A DNA stretch of 64,000 bases from an uncultured Clostridia bacterium (lineage in GTDB: Bacteria > Bacillota > Clostridia > Oscillospirales > Ruminococcaceae): contig CANRJB010000008.1 in assembly GCA_947630845.1 (NCBI GenBank), positions 25,497-89,496 of the forward strand, in the 5' to 3' direction. The first letter of the stretch is position 1; each line of letters begins with the position of its first letter. Both the position numbers and the translations under genes were made by a program. Positions 8,497-18,500 of this stretch are shown here, one piece after another. The notes below the pieces were generated by a model. It saw nothing but the letters and a program-made list of their open reading frames with translations. It was not told the DNA's origin and ran no database searches.

Positions 8497-9684
8497 ATGG
8501 AAAAAATCGGAAGATTCGGCGATTTCGGCGGACAGTATGTCCCGGAGACCGTCATGAATGCTGTCACGGAATTGCAGGAGGCATACGAACGCTACCGCAA
8601 TGACCCACAGTTTTTAGCAGAATTGCACGACCTCTACCGGAACTATGCGTTCCGTCCGTCACTGCTGTACTATGCAGAGAAGATGACAAAAGACTTGGGC
8701 GGTGCCAAGATCTATATCAAGCGTGAGGATCTCAACCATACCGGCTCACACAAGATCAACAATGCCCTCGGACAGGTACTGCTTGCCAAGTATATGGGAA
8801 AAAAGCGCATCATTGCCGAAACAGGCGCAGGACAGCATGGTGTGGCTACGGCAACCATCTGTGCCTACTTTGACATGGAATGTGAAGTCTACATGGGACG
8901 TGAGGACATGGAGCGGCAGGCACTCAATGTCTACCGCATGGAGCTGCTCGGTGCAAAGGTCACGGGCGTGGACTCCGGCACCAAGACCCTGAAAGACGCC
9001 ATCAACGAAGCCATGCGTGACTGGGCGACCAACATCGAAACGACTTTCTACTGCATTGGTTCTGTCATGGGACCGCATCCGTACCCGACCATGGTGCGTG
9101 ATTTCCAGAAGATCATCGGTGAGGAAGCCAAAGCACAGCTCATGGAAAAGGAAGGCAAGCTTCCGGACTGCGTGGTTGCCTGCGTAGGCGGCGGCTCGAA
9201 TGCAATGGGTATCTTCTATGATTTCATTCCGGATAAAGGGGTACGGCTCGTCGGTGCAGAAGCTGCCGGACGTGGCATTGATACCCCCGACCATGCGGCA
9301 ACACTGAGCAAGGGCGACCTCGGCATCTTCCACGGGATGAAATCGGTATTCCTCCAGAATGATGAAGGGCAGATCGCACCGGTATTCTCGATTTCAGCAG
9401 GGTTGGACTATCCGGGTATCGGACCGGAACATGCCTATCTGCACAGCACGGGCAGGGCGGACTATGTTGCCATTACGGACGAGGAAGCAGTTCAGGCATT
9501 TGAGTATCTCTCAAAGACAGAGGGCATCATCCCGGCAGTGGAATCTGCCCATGCCGTTGCGGCTGCAAGGAAGATCGCCCCCACCATGCGTCCTGACCAG
9601 ATCATGATCATCAACCTCTCCGGCAGAGGAGATAAAGACGTACAGCAGATCGCAAGATACAGAGGAGTGAAGATTGATGGCTAA
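8497..9684 (+). CDS. trpB: Tryptophan synthase beta chain
   Basis: A 395-residue PLP enzyme that joins indole and serine. It has the FGGQYVPE start, the PLP lysine in [13 protein letters not shown], the ETGAGQHG motif, the phosphate-binding GGGSNAMG and the C-terminal SGRGDKD. Length and motifs are those of the TrpB1 type that partners with TrpA. A good AGAAAGGAAG precedes the start. Its 3' end overlaps trpA by 8 nt. Confidence 0.97.
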   Translation: MEKIGRFGDFGGQYVPETVMNAVTELQEAYERYRNDPQFLAELHDLYRNYAFRPSLLYYAEKMTKDLGGAKIYIKREDLNHTGSHKINNALGQVLLAKYMGKKRIIAETGAGQHGVATATICAYFDMECEVYMGREDMERQALNVYRMELLGAKVTGVDSGTKTLKDAINEAMRDWATNIETTFYCIGSVMGPHPYPTMVRDFQKIIGEEAKAQLMEKEGKLPDCVVACVGGGSNAMGIFYDFIPDKGVRLVGAEAAGRGIDTPDHAATLSKGDLGIFHGMKSVFLQNDEGQIAPVFSISAGLDYPGIGPEHAYLHSTGRADYVAITDEEAVQAFEYLSKTEGIIPAVESAHAVAAARKIAPTMRPDQIMIINLSGRGDKDVQQIARYRGVKIDG

Positions 9685-10474
9685 CAGAATTGATACAACA
9701 TTTACATCCCTGAAAACAGAGGGAAGAAAAGCCCTCATCACCTATATTGTTGCCGGAGATGGCGGCTTTGATCTGACGGAAAATGCGATTTTGGCAATGG
9801 AACAGTCCGGTGTGGACATCATCGAAATCGGCGTTCCCTTCTCCGACCCGATCGCAGAGGGAAAGACCATTCAGGAAGCAAGCCTGCGTGCGCTGCGCAG
9901 TGGTACGACCCTGAAAGGTGTTTTTGCAATGGTGGAGCGTCTGCGGCAGAAAACAGATATGCCCTTGCTTCTGATGCTCTATGCGAACACCATTTTCCGC
10001 ACAGGTACGGAACATTTCTTTGCGAAATGTGAGGAAACCGGCATTGACGGCGTGATCGTGCCTGACCTGCCATATGAGGAACATGAGGAATTTTCGTCAG
10101 TATCAAGGATACATGGTGTTCATAACATCAGTCTTGTCACCCCTACAAGCCACAGCCGCATTGCTAAGATCGCATCCGCAGCAGAGGGATTTCTGTACTG
10201 TGTCTCCTCGACTGGTGTCACGGGCATGAGAGAGAGTTTCACGACGGATTTTGATGCATTTTTCGGAGAGATCGCAAAGTCTGCAAAAGTGCCGTACTGC
10301 GTGGGATTCGGCATCCGGAACGGCGAAGCTGCCCGGAAAATGGGAAGCTATTGCGATGGTGTGATCGTGGGCAGTGCCATTGTGAACAAGGTCGCAGAAT
10401 ACGGAGAAAATGCCGTGCCGGAAATTGAAAAGCTCTGTACGGAGCTGCGCAAAGGATTGGATCACTCCCTTTGA
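9677..10474 (+). CDS. trpA: Tryptophan synthase alpha chain
   Basis: A 265-residue TIM-barrel protein that cleaves indole-glycerol phosphate to indole. Catalytic Glu is in [14 protein letters not shown] and catalytic Asp in [11 protein letters not shown]; the phosphate loop GFGIRNGE is present. ATG 9677 is preferred over TTG 9674 from the AGGAG nine nt upstream. It is the last gene of the trp operon and forms the heterotetramer with TrpB. Confidence 0.96.
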   Translation: MANRIDTTFTSLKTEGRKALITYIVAGDGGFDLTENAILAMEQSGVDIIEIGVPFSDPIAEGKTIQEASLRALRSGTTLKGVFAMVERLRQKTDMPLLLMLYANTIFRTGTEHFFAKCEETGIDGVIVPDLPYEEHEEFSSVSRIHGVHNISLVTPTSHSRIAKIASAAEGFLYCVSSTGVTGMRESFTTDFDAFFGEIAKSAKVPYCVGFGIRNGEAARKMGSYCDGVIVGSAIVNKVAEYGENAVPEIEKLCTELRKGLDHSL

Positions 10475-10514
10475 TAACTTCCTTTCCTCCTAACAGGCAA
10501 TATTAAAAGAATCT

Positions 10515-10542
10515 CCCCCGATGCAGATTGATGCATCAGGGG
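10515..10542. terminator. Hairpin after trpA, possible terminator
   Basis: CCCCGATGCA pairs with TGCATC-A-GGGG (one bulged A). No long T run follows directly, so termination strength is uncertain. Confidence 0.5.
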
Positions 10543-10560
10543 ACTTCTCATACCGATCTC

Positions 10561-10625
10561 TGACGCTGTTTTCAGCAGCGAAATTCCGACAGACTTTGTC
10601 TGCCGGCATGAAAAGAATCGGTATC
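10561..10625 (+). repeat. Dispersed intergenic repeat, family B copy 1
   Basis: CTGTTTTCAGCAGC, then a hairpin with TTCCGACAGA and TCTGCCGG, then ATCGGTATCA. About 65 bp match the same layout at 39932-39998 in another intergenic region, and its first part matches copies at 26061 and 46653. Confidence 0.65.
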
Positions 10626-11166
10626 ATTCTGATAATTCCGCTATGTATGGCAAATTTCTGTAGTATTCCCCATAGTCCAGTCCATACCCTACCACAAATA
10701 CATCCGGTATGGTAAAGAGCGATTCTACGTCCGGTATGCTGACCTCTCTGCGCTCCGGCTTGTCAAGCAAAGTCAGAATGCGCAGGGACAGGGGCTTGCG
10801 CTGCCGGAGCATTTCTGCCACAAGCGCAAGTGTCCGTCCGGAGTCAATGATGTCCTCAACAAGCACTACATGGTACCGGCTGATATCCTGCTGTAGATCC
10901 AGTGTGATGTTGACTGTACCGTTTGACTGCTTACTGTCATAATAGCTCTGTGCCTGCATAAAGCCGATCTCACACGGGATCGTCACTGCCCGGCTCAGGT
11001 CTGCAAGAAAGACAAAAGCCCCTTTCAGAATACTCACCAACAGCAGTGGCTTGCCTGCGTAAGTTTCGTCAATGCGTGCCGCTGCTTTCCGGACAGCATC
11101 CTGTAAATCCTGACCGGATAGCAGCACACGGCGGATATGGTCGGCATAGTTTCCGGGATATTGCAT
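10624..11166 (-). CDS. hpt: Hypoxanthine phosphoribosyltransferase
   Basis: A 180-residue purine salvage enzyme that makes IMP/GMP from hypoxanthine/guanine and PRPP. Motifs: SILKGAFVFLADL early, the PRPP loop VEDIIDSGRTL at residues 103-113, and the C-terminal base-binding DVFVVGYGLDYGEYYRNLPYI. GAAAGGAG lies before the start. It is a single gene, divergent from uppP, with its stop inside a dispersed repeat. Confidence 0.95.
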   Translation of the reverse strand: MQYPGNYADHIRRVLLSGQDLQDAVRKAAARIDETYAGKPLLLVSILKGAFVFLADLSRAVTIPCEIGFMQAQSYYDSKQSNGTVNITLDLQQDISRYHVVLVEDIIDSGRTLALVAEMLRQRKPLSLRILTLLDKPERREVSIPDVESLFTIPDVFVVGYGLDYGEYYRNLPYIAELSE

Positions 11167-11182
11167 TTTTTTCTCCTTTCTC

Positions 11183-11211
11183 TTGACAGGGCTGTGAAAA
11201 TGTGGTATACT
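11183..11211 (+). promoter_or_regulatory. SigA-type promoter of uppP
   Basis: TTGACA at 11183-11188, 17-nt spacer ending ATGTGG, TATACT at 11206-11211. Confidence 0.85.
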
Positions 11212-11241
11212 GTTAAGGTATCATAATCACAGGAGGTATCT

Positions 11242-12141
11242 ATGGAACTGATAGAATATATCAAAGCGGTCATTCTCGGCATCGTGGAAGGCATCACAGA
11301 ATGGCTGCCCGTCAGCAGTACAGGACACATGATCCTTGTAGACGAGTTTCTGCAAATGAACGTTTCCGACGATTTCAAGGAGATGTTCAATGTCGTCATT
11401 CAGCTCGGTGCGATCATGGCAGTCGTGGTGCTGTACTGGAAACAGCTCTTTCCGTTTGGCAAAGCCAATAATGCCCATCCGTTCAGACCGTACGGATTCG
11501 GAGCGTACATCAAGACTGACATTTTCCAGATGTGGTTTAAGGTACTGGTCGCCTGCATTCCGGCAGCAGTCATCGGCTTGCTGCTTGACGACTGGATCGA
11601 CGAACATCTGTACAATCCGTGGACGGTGTCTGTTGCACTGATCGTGTTCGGTATTGCGTTCATTGTCGTGGAAAAATGGAACAAAGGACGCACATCCAAA
11701 ACCAACAGCATTGACGAGCTGACCTACAAGACAGCCTTCCTCATTGGCATTTTTCAGCTCATTGCTGCGCTCTTTCCGGGAACATCCCGTTCGGGTGCAA
11801 CGATCGTCGGCGCACTCCTGATCGGGGTATCAAGAGTGACGGCTGCGGAATTTACCTTCTACCTTGCTGTTCCGGTCATGTTCGGGGCAAGCCTGCTGAA
11901 ACTCGTCAAGTTCGGATTCGCCTTCACTGCGCCGGAGCTGATACTGCTTCTCCTCGGGATGGCAGTGGCATTCGTGGTGTCACTGGTCGTCATCCGTTTC
12001 CTGATGGGCTACATCAAGAAACATGACTTTTCGGTATTCGGCTGGTATCGCATCATTCTGGGTACGTTTGTCCTTGCCTACTTCATTTTCTCCGGCTGGG
12101 AGAATGACAACGCCGCAAGTGCCATTTCTGCACTCGTCTGA
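11242..12141 (+). CDS. uppP: Undecaprenyl-diphosphatase
   Basis: A 299-residue polytopic membrane enzyme that dephosphorylates undecaprenyl diphosphate to recycle the lipid carrier for peptidoglycan; it also confers bacitracin tolerance. Both signature motifs are seen: [14 protein letters not shown] (residues 16-29) and [10 protein letters not shown] (about 178-187). AGGAGG precedes the ATG. The 3' end overlaps the convergent GH43 gene by 64 bp. Confidence 0.96.
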   Translation: MELIEYIKAVILGIVEGITEWLPVSSTGHMILVDEFLQMNVSDDFKEMFNVVIQLGAIMAVVVLYWKQLFPFGKANNAHPFRPYGFGAYIKTDIFQMWFKVLVACIPAAVIGLLLDDWIDEHLYNPWTVSVALIVFGIAFIVVEKWNKGRTSKTNSIDELTYKTAFLIGIFQLIAALFPGTSRSGATIVGALLIGVSRVTAAEFTFYLAVPVMFGASLLKLVKFGFAFTAPELILLLLGMAVAFVVSLVVIRFLMGYIKKHDFSVFGWYRIILGTFVLAYFIFSGWENDNAASAISALV

Positions 12142-13571
12142 AATGTCAGATACAGAGCATGTTCGCCTGCTTCCGTATTCAGGAGGCAGGCTTTCTTGTT
12201 CCATGAGGAGGCTGCCGGGAGAGACAGTTTGCCAAGGATGCGTCCGTTCTCATCTGTCACGGTGACAACGGAATCTGCCTGTGAACGATAGGTCAGATTC
12301 AGCTCACAGCTTCCTGTGAAAGCAAAATACCGGTAGCCGATCATGGTGCTGTCGCATATCTCCGCTATAAATCGCAGCTCTCCCTCATGCGTAACATGGG
12401 GGAAATGCTCTGTGTAGATGCTGTTCGAGCCGTGCGGCATATGTCCGTTGGTAATACAGCAGGCAATGGCAGCAGGGTATTCTCCCTCTGCCGCAAGCGC
12501 ACCGCCGTTAAGACCGCAGGATGTGATCTGCACCTGCGGAATCGTACCGTCCGGCAGAATATGGATGTGTTCTGCACATGCCTGACGGCTGTAATCTGAC
12601 TTGTGGGTCAGTCGGTGATAAAACACATACCACTCTCCCCTGATCGCAATGATACTGCCGTGAGTCGTGCCGGTCATGTTCAGGCGTTCGGCTTCTGACC
12701 TGCCCTGATAGCCTACATCCCCGTTGGAAACGATCGTGCCGCCAAAACGAAACTCCCTGTCCGGAAATGCACTCACTGCATAGCAAAGCTCATGGTTCTG
12801 CTGCGATGAATAGATAAAATAATACTTCTCCCCCACCTTCCGCATGGATGCTGCCTCAAAAAACGGATGAGCCTCAAAATCTGTTCCCTTCACCCGGTAG
12901 GGGATGATGCGGATGGGGGCTGTCTTTACCGTCAGCATGTCATCGCAGAGAGTCAGCATATTGGCACCCATGACACTTTCGTGTGTGCTAAGTATCTCCT
13001 CTGCGGACTTGCCGAACATCTCCGTTTCGCTCTGCAATAGTTCCGGATGTTCCTTGAAATCAGAGCGTTCCTCGTAGTCATACTGTGTACCGTAGTACAG
13101 GCGTATCGTGCCGTTATCATTGATGACAGCCGGGTCAAAGCAGATGTATTTCTGCATGGGTCTGCCATCAGGATCACGCACAAAACCAAGATATTCATAG
13201 TTTCCTGCCGGCGTATCACAGACAGCAACGCTGATCGGTCCGTGATAGCCCCCTGCGCCCCGTTCGCCGGACATGCAGTAGTAGAGGTAAAATCTGCCAT
13301 CATTACCCTGCACGACATCAGGGGCATACATATATTTCCGATGCGGATAATCGGGGTCTTGTGCGGCATGGTAGATCGTTCCCTCGCAACGCCAGTCTCT
13401 GAGGTCATCCACAGGCGCAGACCAAACGGTATAGTCGAGCATACAGAATGTGTCGCCGCCTTCCTTGTCATGCGACCCGAACAGATAGACCCTGTCTCCG
13501 AACACATGCGGTTCTCCGTCGGGGATGTACTCACTGAGGGGGAGAAAGGGGTTGTAAACTTGTTTTTTCAT
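12078..13571 (-). CDS. Glycoside hydrolase family 43 protein
   Basis: A 497-residue protein without a signal peptide, so probably cytoplasmic. The five-bladed beta-propeller start is visible ([21 protein letters not shown]), with a [10 protein letters not shown] strand carrying the likely pKa-modulating Asp and FFEAASMRK carrying the likely acid Glu. Residues from about 360 form a beta-rich tail resembling a carbohydrate-binding module. GH43 enzymes act on arabino- and xylo-oligosaccharides; the substrate here is inferred only from family. AGGAGA precedes the ATG. Its last 64 bp lie over the end of uppP on the other strand. Confidence 0.88.
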   Translation of the reverse strand: MKKQVYNPFLPLSEYIPDGEPHVFGDRVYLFGSHDKEGGDTFCMLDYTVWSAPVDDLRDWRCEGTIYHAAQDPDYPHRKYMYAPDVVQGNDGRFYLYYCMSGERGAGGYHGPISVAVCDTPAGNYEYLGFVRDPDGRPMQKYICFDPAVINDNGTIRLYYGTQYDYEERSDFKEHPELLQSETEMFGKSAEEILSTHESVMGANMLTLCDDMLTVKTAPIRIIPYRVKGTDFEAHPFFEAASMRKVGEKYYFIYSSQQNHELCYAVSAFPDREFRFGGTIVSNGDVGYQGRSEAERLNMTGTTHGSIIAIRGEWYVFYHRLTHKSDYSRQACAEHIHILPDGTIPQVQITSCGLNGGALAAEGEYPAAIACCITNGHMPHGSNSIYTEHFPHVTHEGELRFIAEICDSTMIGYRYFAFTGSCELNLTYRSQADSVVTVTDENGRILGKLSLPAASSWNKKACLLNTEAGEHALYLTFQTSAEMALAALSFSQPEKMK

Positions 13572-13635
13572 AAAGATTCTCCTTTATCATGAACCGTATT
13601 CCATCCTGAAACAATATGTAACAGGAGGTGATGCT

Positions 13636-14139
13636 ATGACTGTCACGCAATTTGAAAAACTGCTGCAAGAATATGGCAGCAGTATATATGGCTTCTGCTG
13701 TCATCTGACGGGAAACCGCATGACAGCGGAAGATCTGTATCAGGATGCCGTTCTGAAAGCCTTCTCCAAACTGCAAACCATCCACAGTGAGGACAGGGCA
13801 AGAAATTACATCCTCGGCATTGCAGTGCGGCTGTACAAAAACCAACGCCGCAAACACACCGAAACACCAGCATCTGACCAGCTTGCCCCTGTTCCGGATG
13901 TACAGAATGTGGCAGAGGAAACGGAACAGCAGGAATTATATACCTGTGTACGCCGTGCTGTGCAGGGGTTGCCGTATCGGCTGCGTGAAGTGACGTATCT
14001 TTATTATTTCTCCGGACTGCGCACGAAGGAAATTGCTGCTGTGCTGCACATCCCGGAGGGAACCGTCAAGAGCCGCCTGAGCAAGGCACGCAGCGAAATC
14101 AGAAAGGAAATGGTGGATCATGGCTATGAAACAAGATGA
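13636..14139 (+). CDS. ECF-type RNA polymerase sigma factor
   Basis: A 167-residue sigma-70-like protein with region 2 (GFCCHLTGNRMTAEDLYQD) and region 4 helix-turn-helix (LRTKEIAAVLHIPEGTVKSRLSKA), joined by a short linker, as in extracytoplasmic-function sigma factors. ACAGGAGG precedes the ATG. It overlaps the following membrane gene by 20 nt, which suggests that the latter is its anti-sigma factor. The signal is unknown. Confidence 0.9.
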   Translation: MTVTQFEKLLQEYGSSIYGFCCHLTGNRMTAEDLYQDAVLKAFSKLQTIHSEDRARNYILGIAVRLYKNQRRKHTETPASDQLAPVPDVQNVAEETEQQELYTCVRRAVQGLPYRLREVTYLYYFSGLRTKEIAAVLHIPEGTVKSRLSKARSEIRKEMVDHGYETR

Positions 14140-14704
14140 GATCATCCGCAAAGCACTGTCAGACACGCCCCCCGTTCCCGGTGAGCTGCATGGACGGCTT
14201 GTCCATGCCTATGCCAACCGTAAGCCCTCTCACAGGAGGCTGTACATTGCTGTAACGGCATTGGCAGCGGCAACGGCACTCTGCGGTGCAGGGGTGTATG
14301 TAGGGACAGAAGGACATTTTGAGGATGTAATGAATTGGTTCGGCGCAGTCACAGGCACGACCTATGAGGATGCGACCGAAGAACTGAAGATCACCGCCGT
14401 GCCGACAGAGGACGGCATTGCCGTCAGCGTGGCACTCCTGACACCGGACAAAGCTCCCTATCCTTATATTGAACAGCTTGCCATATCAGACTATACACTG
14501 AAAAATAAGAAAAAGACCGTTGCGAAAGGAACCGTCCCTGCTGCCGCACTTACGGATACAGGAACAGAAATCCTGATTCCTCTGGAAGCCCCCCTTGTCT
14601 CCGGTACTTATACGCTTACCATCACTTGCTTTGAGGGAAGTGCCAAAGGCGACCAACCACTCCCCATCAAGGGGAAATGGACAGCAGACATCACAGTCTC
14701 CTGA
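14120..14704 (+). CDS. Probable membrane anti-sigma factor
   Basis: A 194-residue protein with a short N-terminal cytoplasmic part of about 40 residues, one transmembrane helix at about 41-62 (YIAVTALAAATALCGAGVYV) and an extracytoplasmic domain that looks beta-rich. It overlaps the ECF sigma gene by 20 nt and has no recognised zinc-binding motif. Role as anti-sigma factor is inferred from topology and position; the outer domain may sense an envelope signal. It is followed by two hairpins. Confidence 0.7.
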   Translation: MAMKQDEIIRKALSDTPPVPGELHGRLVHAYANRKPSHRRLYIAVTALAAATALCGAGVYVGTEGHFEDVMNWFGAVTGTTYEDATEELKITAVPTEDGIAVSVALLTPDKAPYPYIEQLAISDYTLKNKKKTVAKGTVPAAALTDTGTEILIPLEAPLVSGTYTLTITCFEGSAKGDQPLPIKGKWTADITVS

Positions 14705-14712
14705 TACTCATC

Positions 14713-14757
14713 TTCTGTCATCCTACCCTGATAGGATGACAGAAAAATATCTGCTGC
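14713..14757. repeat. Dispersed intergenic repeat, family A copy 1 (hairpin)
   Basis: Perfect 12-bp stem TTCTGTCATCCT / AGGATGACAGAA around ACCCTGAT, followed by an A/T stretch and CTGCTGC. Related copies lie at 29436, 31165, 49547 (inverted) and 54665. It may also act as terminator for the sigma/anti-sigma operon. Confidence 0.7.
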
Positions 14758-14760
14758 ACA

Positions 14761-14788
14761 GGCTGCAACTGCTTTGCCAGTTGCAGCC
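14761..14788. terminator. Hairpin before coaBC
   Basis: GGCTGCAACTG pairs with CAGTTGCAGCC around a 6-nt loop. It lies between the anti-sigma gene and the coaBC promoter. Confidence 0.6.
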
Positions 14789-14819
14789 TCATATTCTATA
14801 GTCCCGGAAAGCAGGGGAC

Positions 14820-14848
14820 TGGACAAATCGCTGACATTGTGCTATAAT
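14820..14848 (+). promoter_or_regulatory. SigA-type promoter of coaBC
   Basis: TGGACA at 14820-14825, 17-nt spacer ending TTGTGC, TATAAT at 14843-14848. Confidence 0.8.
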
Positions 14849-14869
14849 AGAACAAAGGAGGTCTTCACC

Positions 14870-16060
14870 ATGCTCAACGGAAAAACAGTCCTGCTTGCCG
14901 TGACTGGCAGCATCGCTGCCTATAAAATTGCCAATCTCGTCCGCATGCTGAAAAAGCTGCACTGCAATGTCCACGTTCTCATGACCGAAAACGCCACGCA
15001 GTTCATCCATCCGCTTACCCTTGAAACGCTTTCGCAGAACAAATGCCTGATCGATACCTTTGACCGGAGCTTTCAGTACAGCGTGGAGCATGTTGCCCTT
15101 GCAAAACAGGCAGATGTGGTCATGGTTGCCCCGGCATCGGCAAATGTCATCGGGAAAATTGCCAACGGGCTTGCAGATGATATGCTCACCACTACCGTGA
15201 TGGCATGTCCATGCCCAAAGCTCATCTCTCCTGCCATGAATCACAACATGTACCACAATCCCATTGTACAGGACAATCTCCGGAAACTTGTCCGCTTCGG
15301 GTATACTGTCATCCCCCCCGAAACCGGCATACTTGCCAACGGGGATGCCGGAGACGGACGGATGCCGGAGGAAAGTGTGCTGCTTGCATATCTTCTGAAA
15401 GAAATCGCCTGTGAGAAGGATCTTGCCGGAAAGCACATACTTGTGACCGCAGGCGCAACAAGAGAACCGATCGACCCTGTACGTTTTCTCACGAACCATT
15501 CTACCGGCAAGATGGGCATTGCGATTGCAAAGGCTGCCATGCTGCGTGGGGCAGAAGTGACACTTGTCGCTGCACATCTGGATGTGGCACCGCCGCCGTT
15601 TGTAAAGGTCGTCTTTACAGAAACGGCACAGGAGATGTTCGATGCCGTCACAGGTCTTGCGCCGCAGATGGACATCATCATCAAGGCAGCTGCCGTTGCG
15701 GACTATACCCCTGTGACAACTGCGGACAACAAAATGAAAAAAAGCAATGCTGATCTGCACATCGACCTGAAACGCACACCGGACATCCTGCTGTATTTAG
15801 GGGAACATAAGCAGCCGGGACAGGTACTCTGCGGTTTTTCGATGGAGACGGAACATGTGATAGAAAACTCCCGGAAGAAGCTCCATTCCAAACATGCCGA
15901 TATGATCTGTGCCAACAGTCTCCGGACAGAAGGTGCAGGGTTCGGAACGGAGACAAACATCATCACGCTCATCACCCCCGACAGTGAAACAGAACTGCCC
16001 CTTATGCACAAGGAGGAAGCTGCCCACAGGATCTTGGATGCGCTGACAGGTAAGTTATAA
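14870..16060 (+). CDS. coaBC: Bifunctional phosphopantothenoylcysteine decarboxylase / phosphopantothenate-cysteine ligase
   Basis: A 396-residue protein for two successive steps of coenzyme A synthesis. The N-terminal flavoprotein half has TGSIAAYK, the catalytic-His region SVEHVALAK and PAMNHNMYHNP. The C-terminal synthetase half has VTAGATREPIDPVRFLTNHSTGKMG and the KMKK motif. ATG 14870 follows AAAGGAGG; the upstream open frame is ignored. A type III pantothenate kinase lies at 53206, so two CoA pathway loci are in the window. Confidence 0.96.
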   Translation: MLNGKTVLLAVTGSIAAYKIANLVRMLKKLHCNVHVLMTENATQFIHPLTLETLSQNKCLIDTFDRSFQYSVEHVALAKQADVVMVAPASANVIGKIANGLADDMLTTTVMACPCPKLISPAMNHNMYHNPIVQDNLRKLVRFGYTVIPPETGILANGDAGDGRMPEESVLLAYLLKEIACEKDLAGKHILVTAGATREPIDPVRFLTNHSTGKMGIAIAKAAMLRGAEVTLVAAHLDVAPPPFVKVVFTETAQEMFDAVTGLAPQMDIIIKAAAVADYTPVTTADNKMKKSNADLHIDLKRTPDILLYLGEHKQPGQVLCGFSMETEHVIENSRKKLHSKHADMICANSLRTEGAGFGTETNIITLITPDSETELPLMHKEEAAHRILDALTGKL

Positions 16061-16111
16061 TGCCAAGGGGACGCTCCTTGTATTTCTACCTCCGGTGGGA
16101 CGATGTCGGCA

Positions 16112-17317
16112 TCACTCATCCAGCAGTCCGAGTACCTCCGGGAACAGTGACAGACTTCGCCGCAGAATGCCGTGACAATGGGCAATGGCTGTGCCGTAGT
16201 TGGTGATGGGGATGTTCTGTTCCGTGGAGATCAACTGCCGGAACTGCACCTCCTTCGGCGGCAGCATACATGCACCGCAATGAACGACAAGTGCATAGTC
16301 AGACAGATCACGGGGAAATTCTGTCCCGGAGCTGAAATGATATTCCGGTGTACATCCGGCATGGACAGAGATCCACTTCGGGAGTTTGACCGTGCCGATG
16401 TCATTGCATTGCCTGTGATGGGTGCATCCTTCGGAGATCAGCACCTTGTCGCCATCTCTGAGATGGTCAAGTGCAGCAGCCCCTCTGACAACAGTCTCCA
16501 GATCGCCCTTGTAGCGTGCAAAGAGGATGGAGAATGAAGTCAGCGGCACAGATTCCGGCACGATCTTTGCAACCATGCCGAATGCCTGACTGTCAGTGAT
16601 GACCATCTTCGGGGGGGATGGAAGTTTGTCCAGCGTCAGCGCAAGCTCTGTTTCCCGGCAGCAGATCGGGATGACACCCTCTTCCAGTGCAGCACGGATG
16701 ACCTGCTGCTGCGGCAGGATGAGCCGTCCTTTCGGTGCGGCTTCATCGATCGGAATGACCAGTACGATGATATCGCCCTTCTCCACAAGATCAGAAATCA
16801 GCGGTTTCGGATTGGTTTCAGGGCGTACCTGTCTGACGATCAGCTCTTTCAGGTCGGTGATATTCGTCCCCTCTGCTGCGCTTACCCAGATCTCATGAAC
16901 AGAAGCAGCCGGATGGGCTTCGGTCAGATCGGACTTGTTATAGACGATGAGATAGGGCAATCTGCGTTTCTCAAACTCCGCAAGCAGCTTTTTATCGGCA
17001 TCTGCCAACCCCTCTGTGCCATCTACAACAAGAATGGCAATATCGGTTTTGGCAAGCACAGCAAGCGTCTTTTCTACACGCAGCTCACCAAGTGCCCCCT
17101 CATCATCAATACCGGCGGTATCGATCATCATGACAGGACCGAGCGGCAGCAGCTCCATTGCCTTGCAGACAGGGTCAGTGGTCGTACCCCGGACTTCGGA
17201 CACAACAGACAATTTCTGTCCCGTTACGGCGTTCATAACAGAGGATTTTCCGGCATTGCGCCTGCCAAAAAAGGCAATGTGGATACGTTCTGAAGATGGT
17301 GTACTGTTCAGACTCAT
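16112..17317 (-). CDS. hydF: [FeFe]-hydrogenase H-cluster maturation GTPase HydF
   Basis: A 401-residue scaffold GTPase that carries the 2Fe precursor to HydA. The N-terminal GTPase has Walker A GRRNAGKSS, switch GTTTDP, DTAG and NKSD. The C-terminal domain has the cluster ligands: His residues in CTHHRQCND and two Cys in HCGACM. The start MSLNSTPSSERI is chosen from AAAGGGG eight nt upstream. Transcribed divergently from hydE; hydG is 12 kb away and no hydA is in the window. Confidence 0.95.
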   Translation of the reverse strand: MSLNSTPSSERIHIAFFGRRNAGKSSVMNAVTGQKLSVVSEVRGTTTDPVCKAMELLPLGPVMMIDTAGIDDEGALGELRVEKTLAVLAKTDIAILVVDGTEGLADADKKLLAEFEKRRLPYLIVYNKSDLTEAHPAASVHEIWVSAAEGTNITDLKELIVRQVRPETNPKPLISDLVEKGDIIVLVIPIDEAAPKGRLILPQQQVIRAALEEGVIPICCRETELALTLDKLPSPPKMVITDSQAFGMVAKIVPESVPLTSFSILFARYKGDLETVVRGAAALDHLRDGDKVLISEGCTHHRQCNDIGTVKLPKWISVHAGCTPEYHFSSGTEFPRDLSDYALVVHCGACMLPPKEVQFRQLISTEQNIPITNYGTAIAHCHGILRRSLSLFPEVLGLLDE

Positions 17318-17344
17318 CACAAGAACCCCTTTCATTTTTTTACC

Positions 17345-17373
17345 ATTATAACATAATTACATGCAAATGTCAA
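17345..17373 (-). promoter_or_regulatory. SigA-type promoter of hydF
   Basis: On the reverse strand TTGACA, 17-nt spacer ending TTATGT, TATAAT (17345-17350 forward). Confidence 0.85.
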
Positions 17374-17390
17374 CAAATTCACAAAACCCC

Positions 17391-17419
17391 TTTTCTTTTT
17401 TCAGCAACTGTGGTATAAT
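17391..17419 (+). promoter_or_regulatory. Promoter of hydE with extended -10
   Basis: TGTGG followed by TATAAT at 17414-17419; the -35 position reads TTTTCT and is weak, so the extended -10 may compensate. Confidence 0.6.
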
Positions 17420-17450
17420 AGAATTGATTTTGAAAGGTGGGAACGTTTCT

Positions 17451-18476
17451 ATGCTGATCGAGACATTGAGAAAGAACCATGACCTGACCGATGAGGAATT
17501 CTGCACGCTGTTGGAGACTGACCGCTATGACGAAGAGCTGAAAGCTGCCGCTGATGCTGTCCGGAGGGAGTACTATGGGACAGATGTCTATCTGCGTGGG
17601 CTGATCGAATTTACCAATTACTGTAAGAATGACTGCCTTTACTGCGGCATCCGGCGGAGCAATCAGAATGTGGAGCGTTATCGTCTGACGGAGGGAGAGA
17701 TCTTTGCCTGCTGTGAAGAAGGCTATGCGCTCGGCTATCGGACTTTTGTGCTGCAAGGCGGAGAAGATCCGTACTTTACGGACGAACGCATCTGTGCAAT
17801 TGTATCTGAGATCCACACACGCTACCCGGACTGTGCCATTACGCTCTCCATCGGAGAGAAATCCCGTGAAAGCTATCAGGCATATTTTGATGCCGGAGCA
17901 GCAAGGTATCTGCTGCGGCATGAGACGGCTGACCCGGCGCACTATGCCATGCTCCACCCCACAGAGATGAGCTGTGAAAACCGCAAACGCTGTCTCTATG
18001 ATCTCAAAGCCATCGGCTATCAGGTCGGCGCAGGGCTGATGGTCGGCAGCCCGTATCAGACAACACAGAATCTTGTGACGGATATCCGGTTTATGCAGGA
18101 GTTAAAGCCGGACATGATCGGCATCGGACCGTTTCTGTCACATAAGGATACCCCATTCCGGGACAAGCCGAATGGGAAATTACAGTTGGTGCTGCGGCTG
18201 TTGGGCATTCTGCGGCTGGTGTTTCCCTATGTGCTGCTGCCGTCCACAACGGCACTTGGGACGGTACATCCGCTCGGCAGAGAATTTGGTCTGCAATGGG
18301 GTGCAAACGTCGTCATGCCGAATCTGTCCCCCACAGCAGTCCGGGAAAACTACATGCTCTATGATAACAAAATCTGCACCGGCGATGAATCCGCACAGTG
18401 CAGGGGATGTCTGGAACGCAGGGTAAGCAGCGTGGGTTATCAGATCGTAACGGACAGAGGAGACGTAAAGAAATAA
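17451..18476 (+). CDS. hydE: [FeFe]-hydrogenase maturation radical SAM enzyme HydE
   Basis: A 341-residue radical SAM enzyme taking part in the synthesis of the dithiomethylamine-bridged subcluster. The 4Fe-4S motif is NYCKNDCLYCGIR (CX3CX2C), followed by FVLQGGEDPYF. It also keeps Cys residues in the C-terminal part (QCRGCLERR). The ATG at 17451 follows AAAGGTGGG. It sits head to head with hydF. A strong palindromic terminator follows. Confidence 0.93.
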   Translation: MLIETLRKNHDLTDEEFCTLLETDRYDEELKAAADAVRREYYGTDVYLRGLIEFTNYCKNDCLYCGIRRSNQNVERYRLTEGEIFACCEEGYALGYRTFVLQGGEDPYFTDERICAIVSEIHTRYPDCAITLSIGEKSRESYQAYFDAGAARYLLRHETADPAHYAMLHPTEMSCENRKRCLYDLKAIGYQVGAGLMVGSPYQTTQNLVTDIRFMQELKPDMIGIGPFLSHKDTPFRDKPNGKLQLVLRLLGILRLVFPYVLLPSTTALGTVHPLGREFGLQWGANVVMPNLSPTAVRENYMLYDNKICTGDESAQCRGCLERRVSSVGYQIVTDRGDVKK

Positions 18477-18500
18477 AAGAGGGGCAGCTGCCCCTCTTTT
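18475..18500. terminator. Bidirectional rho-independent terminator
   Basis: Perfect palindrome AAAAGAGGGGCAG / CTGCCCCTCTTTT between hydE and the convergent EAL gene. Confidence 0.9.
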
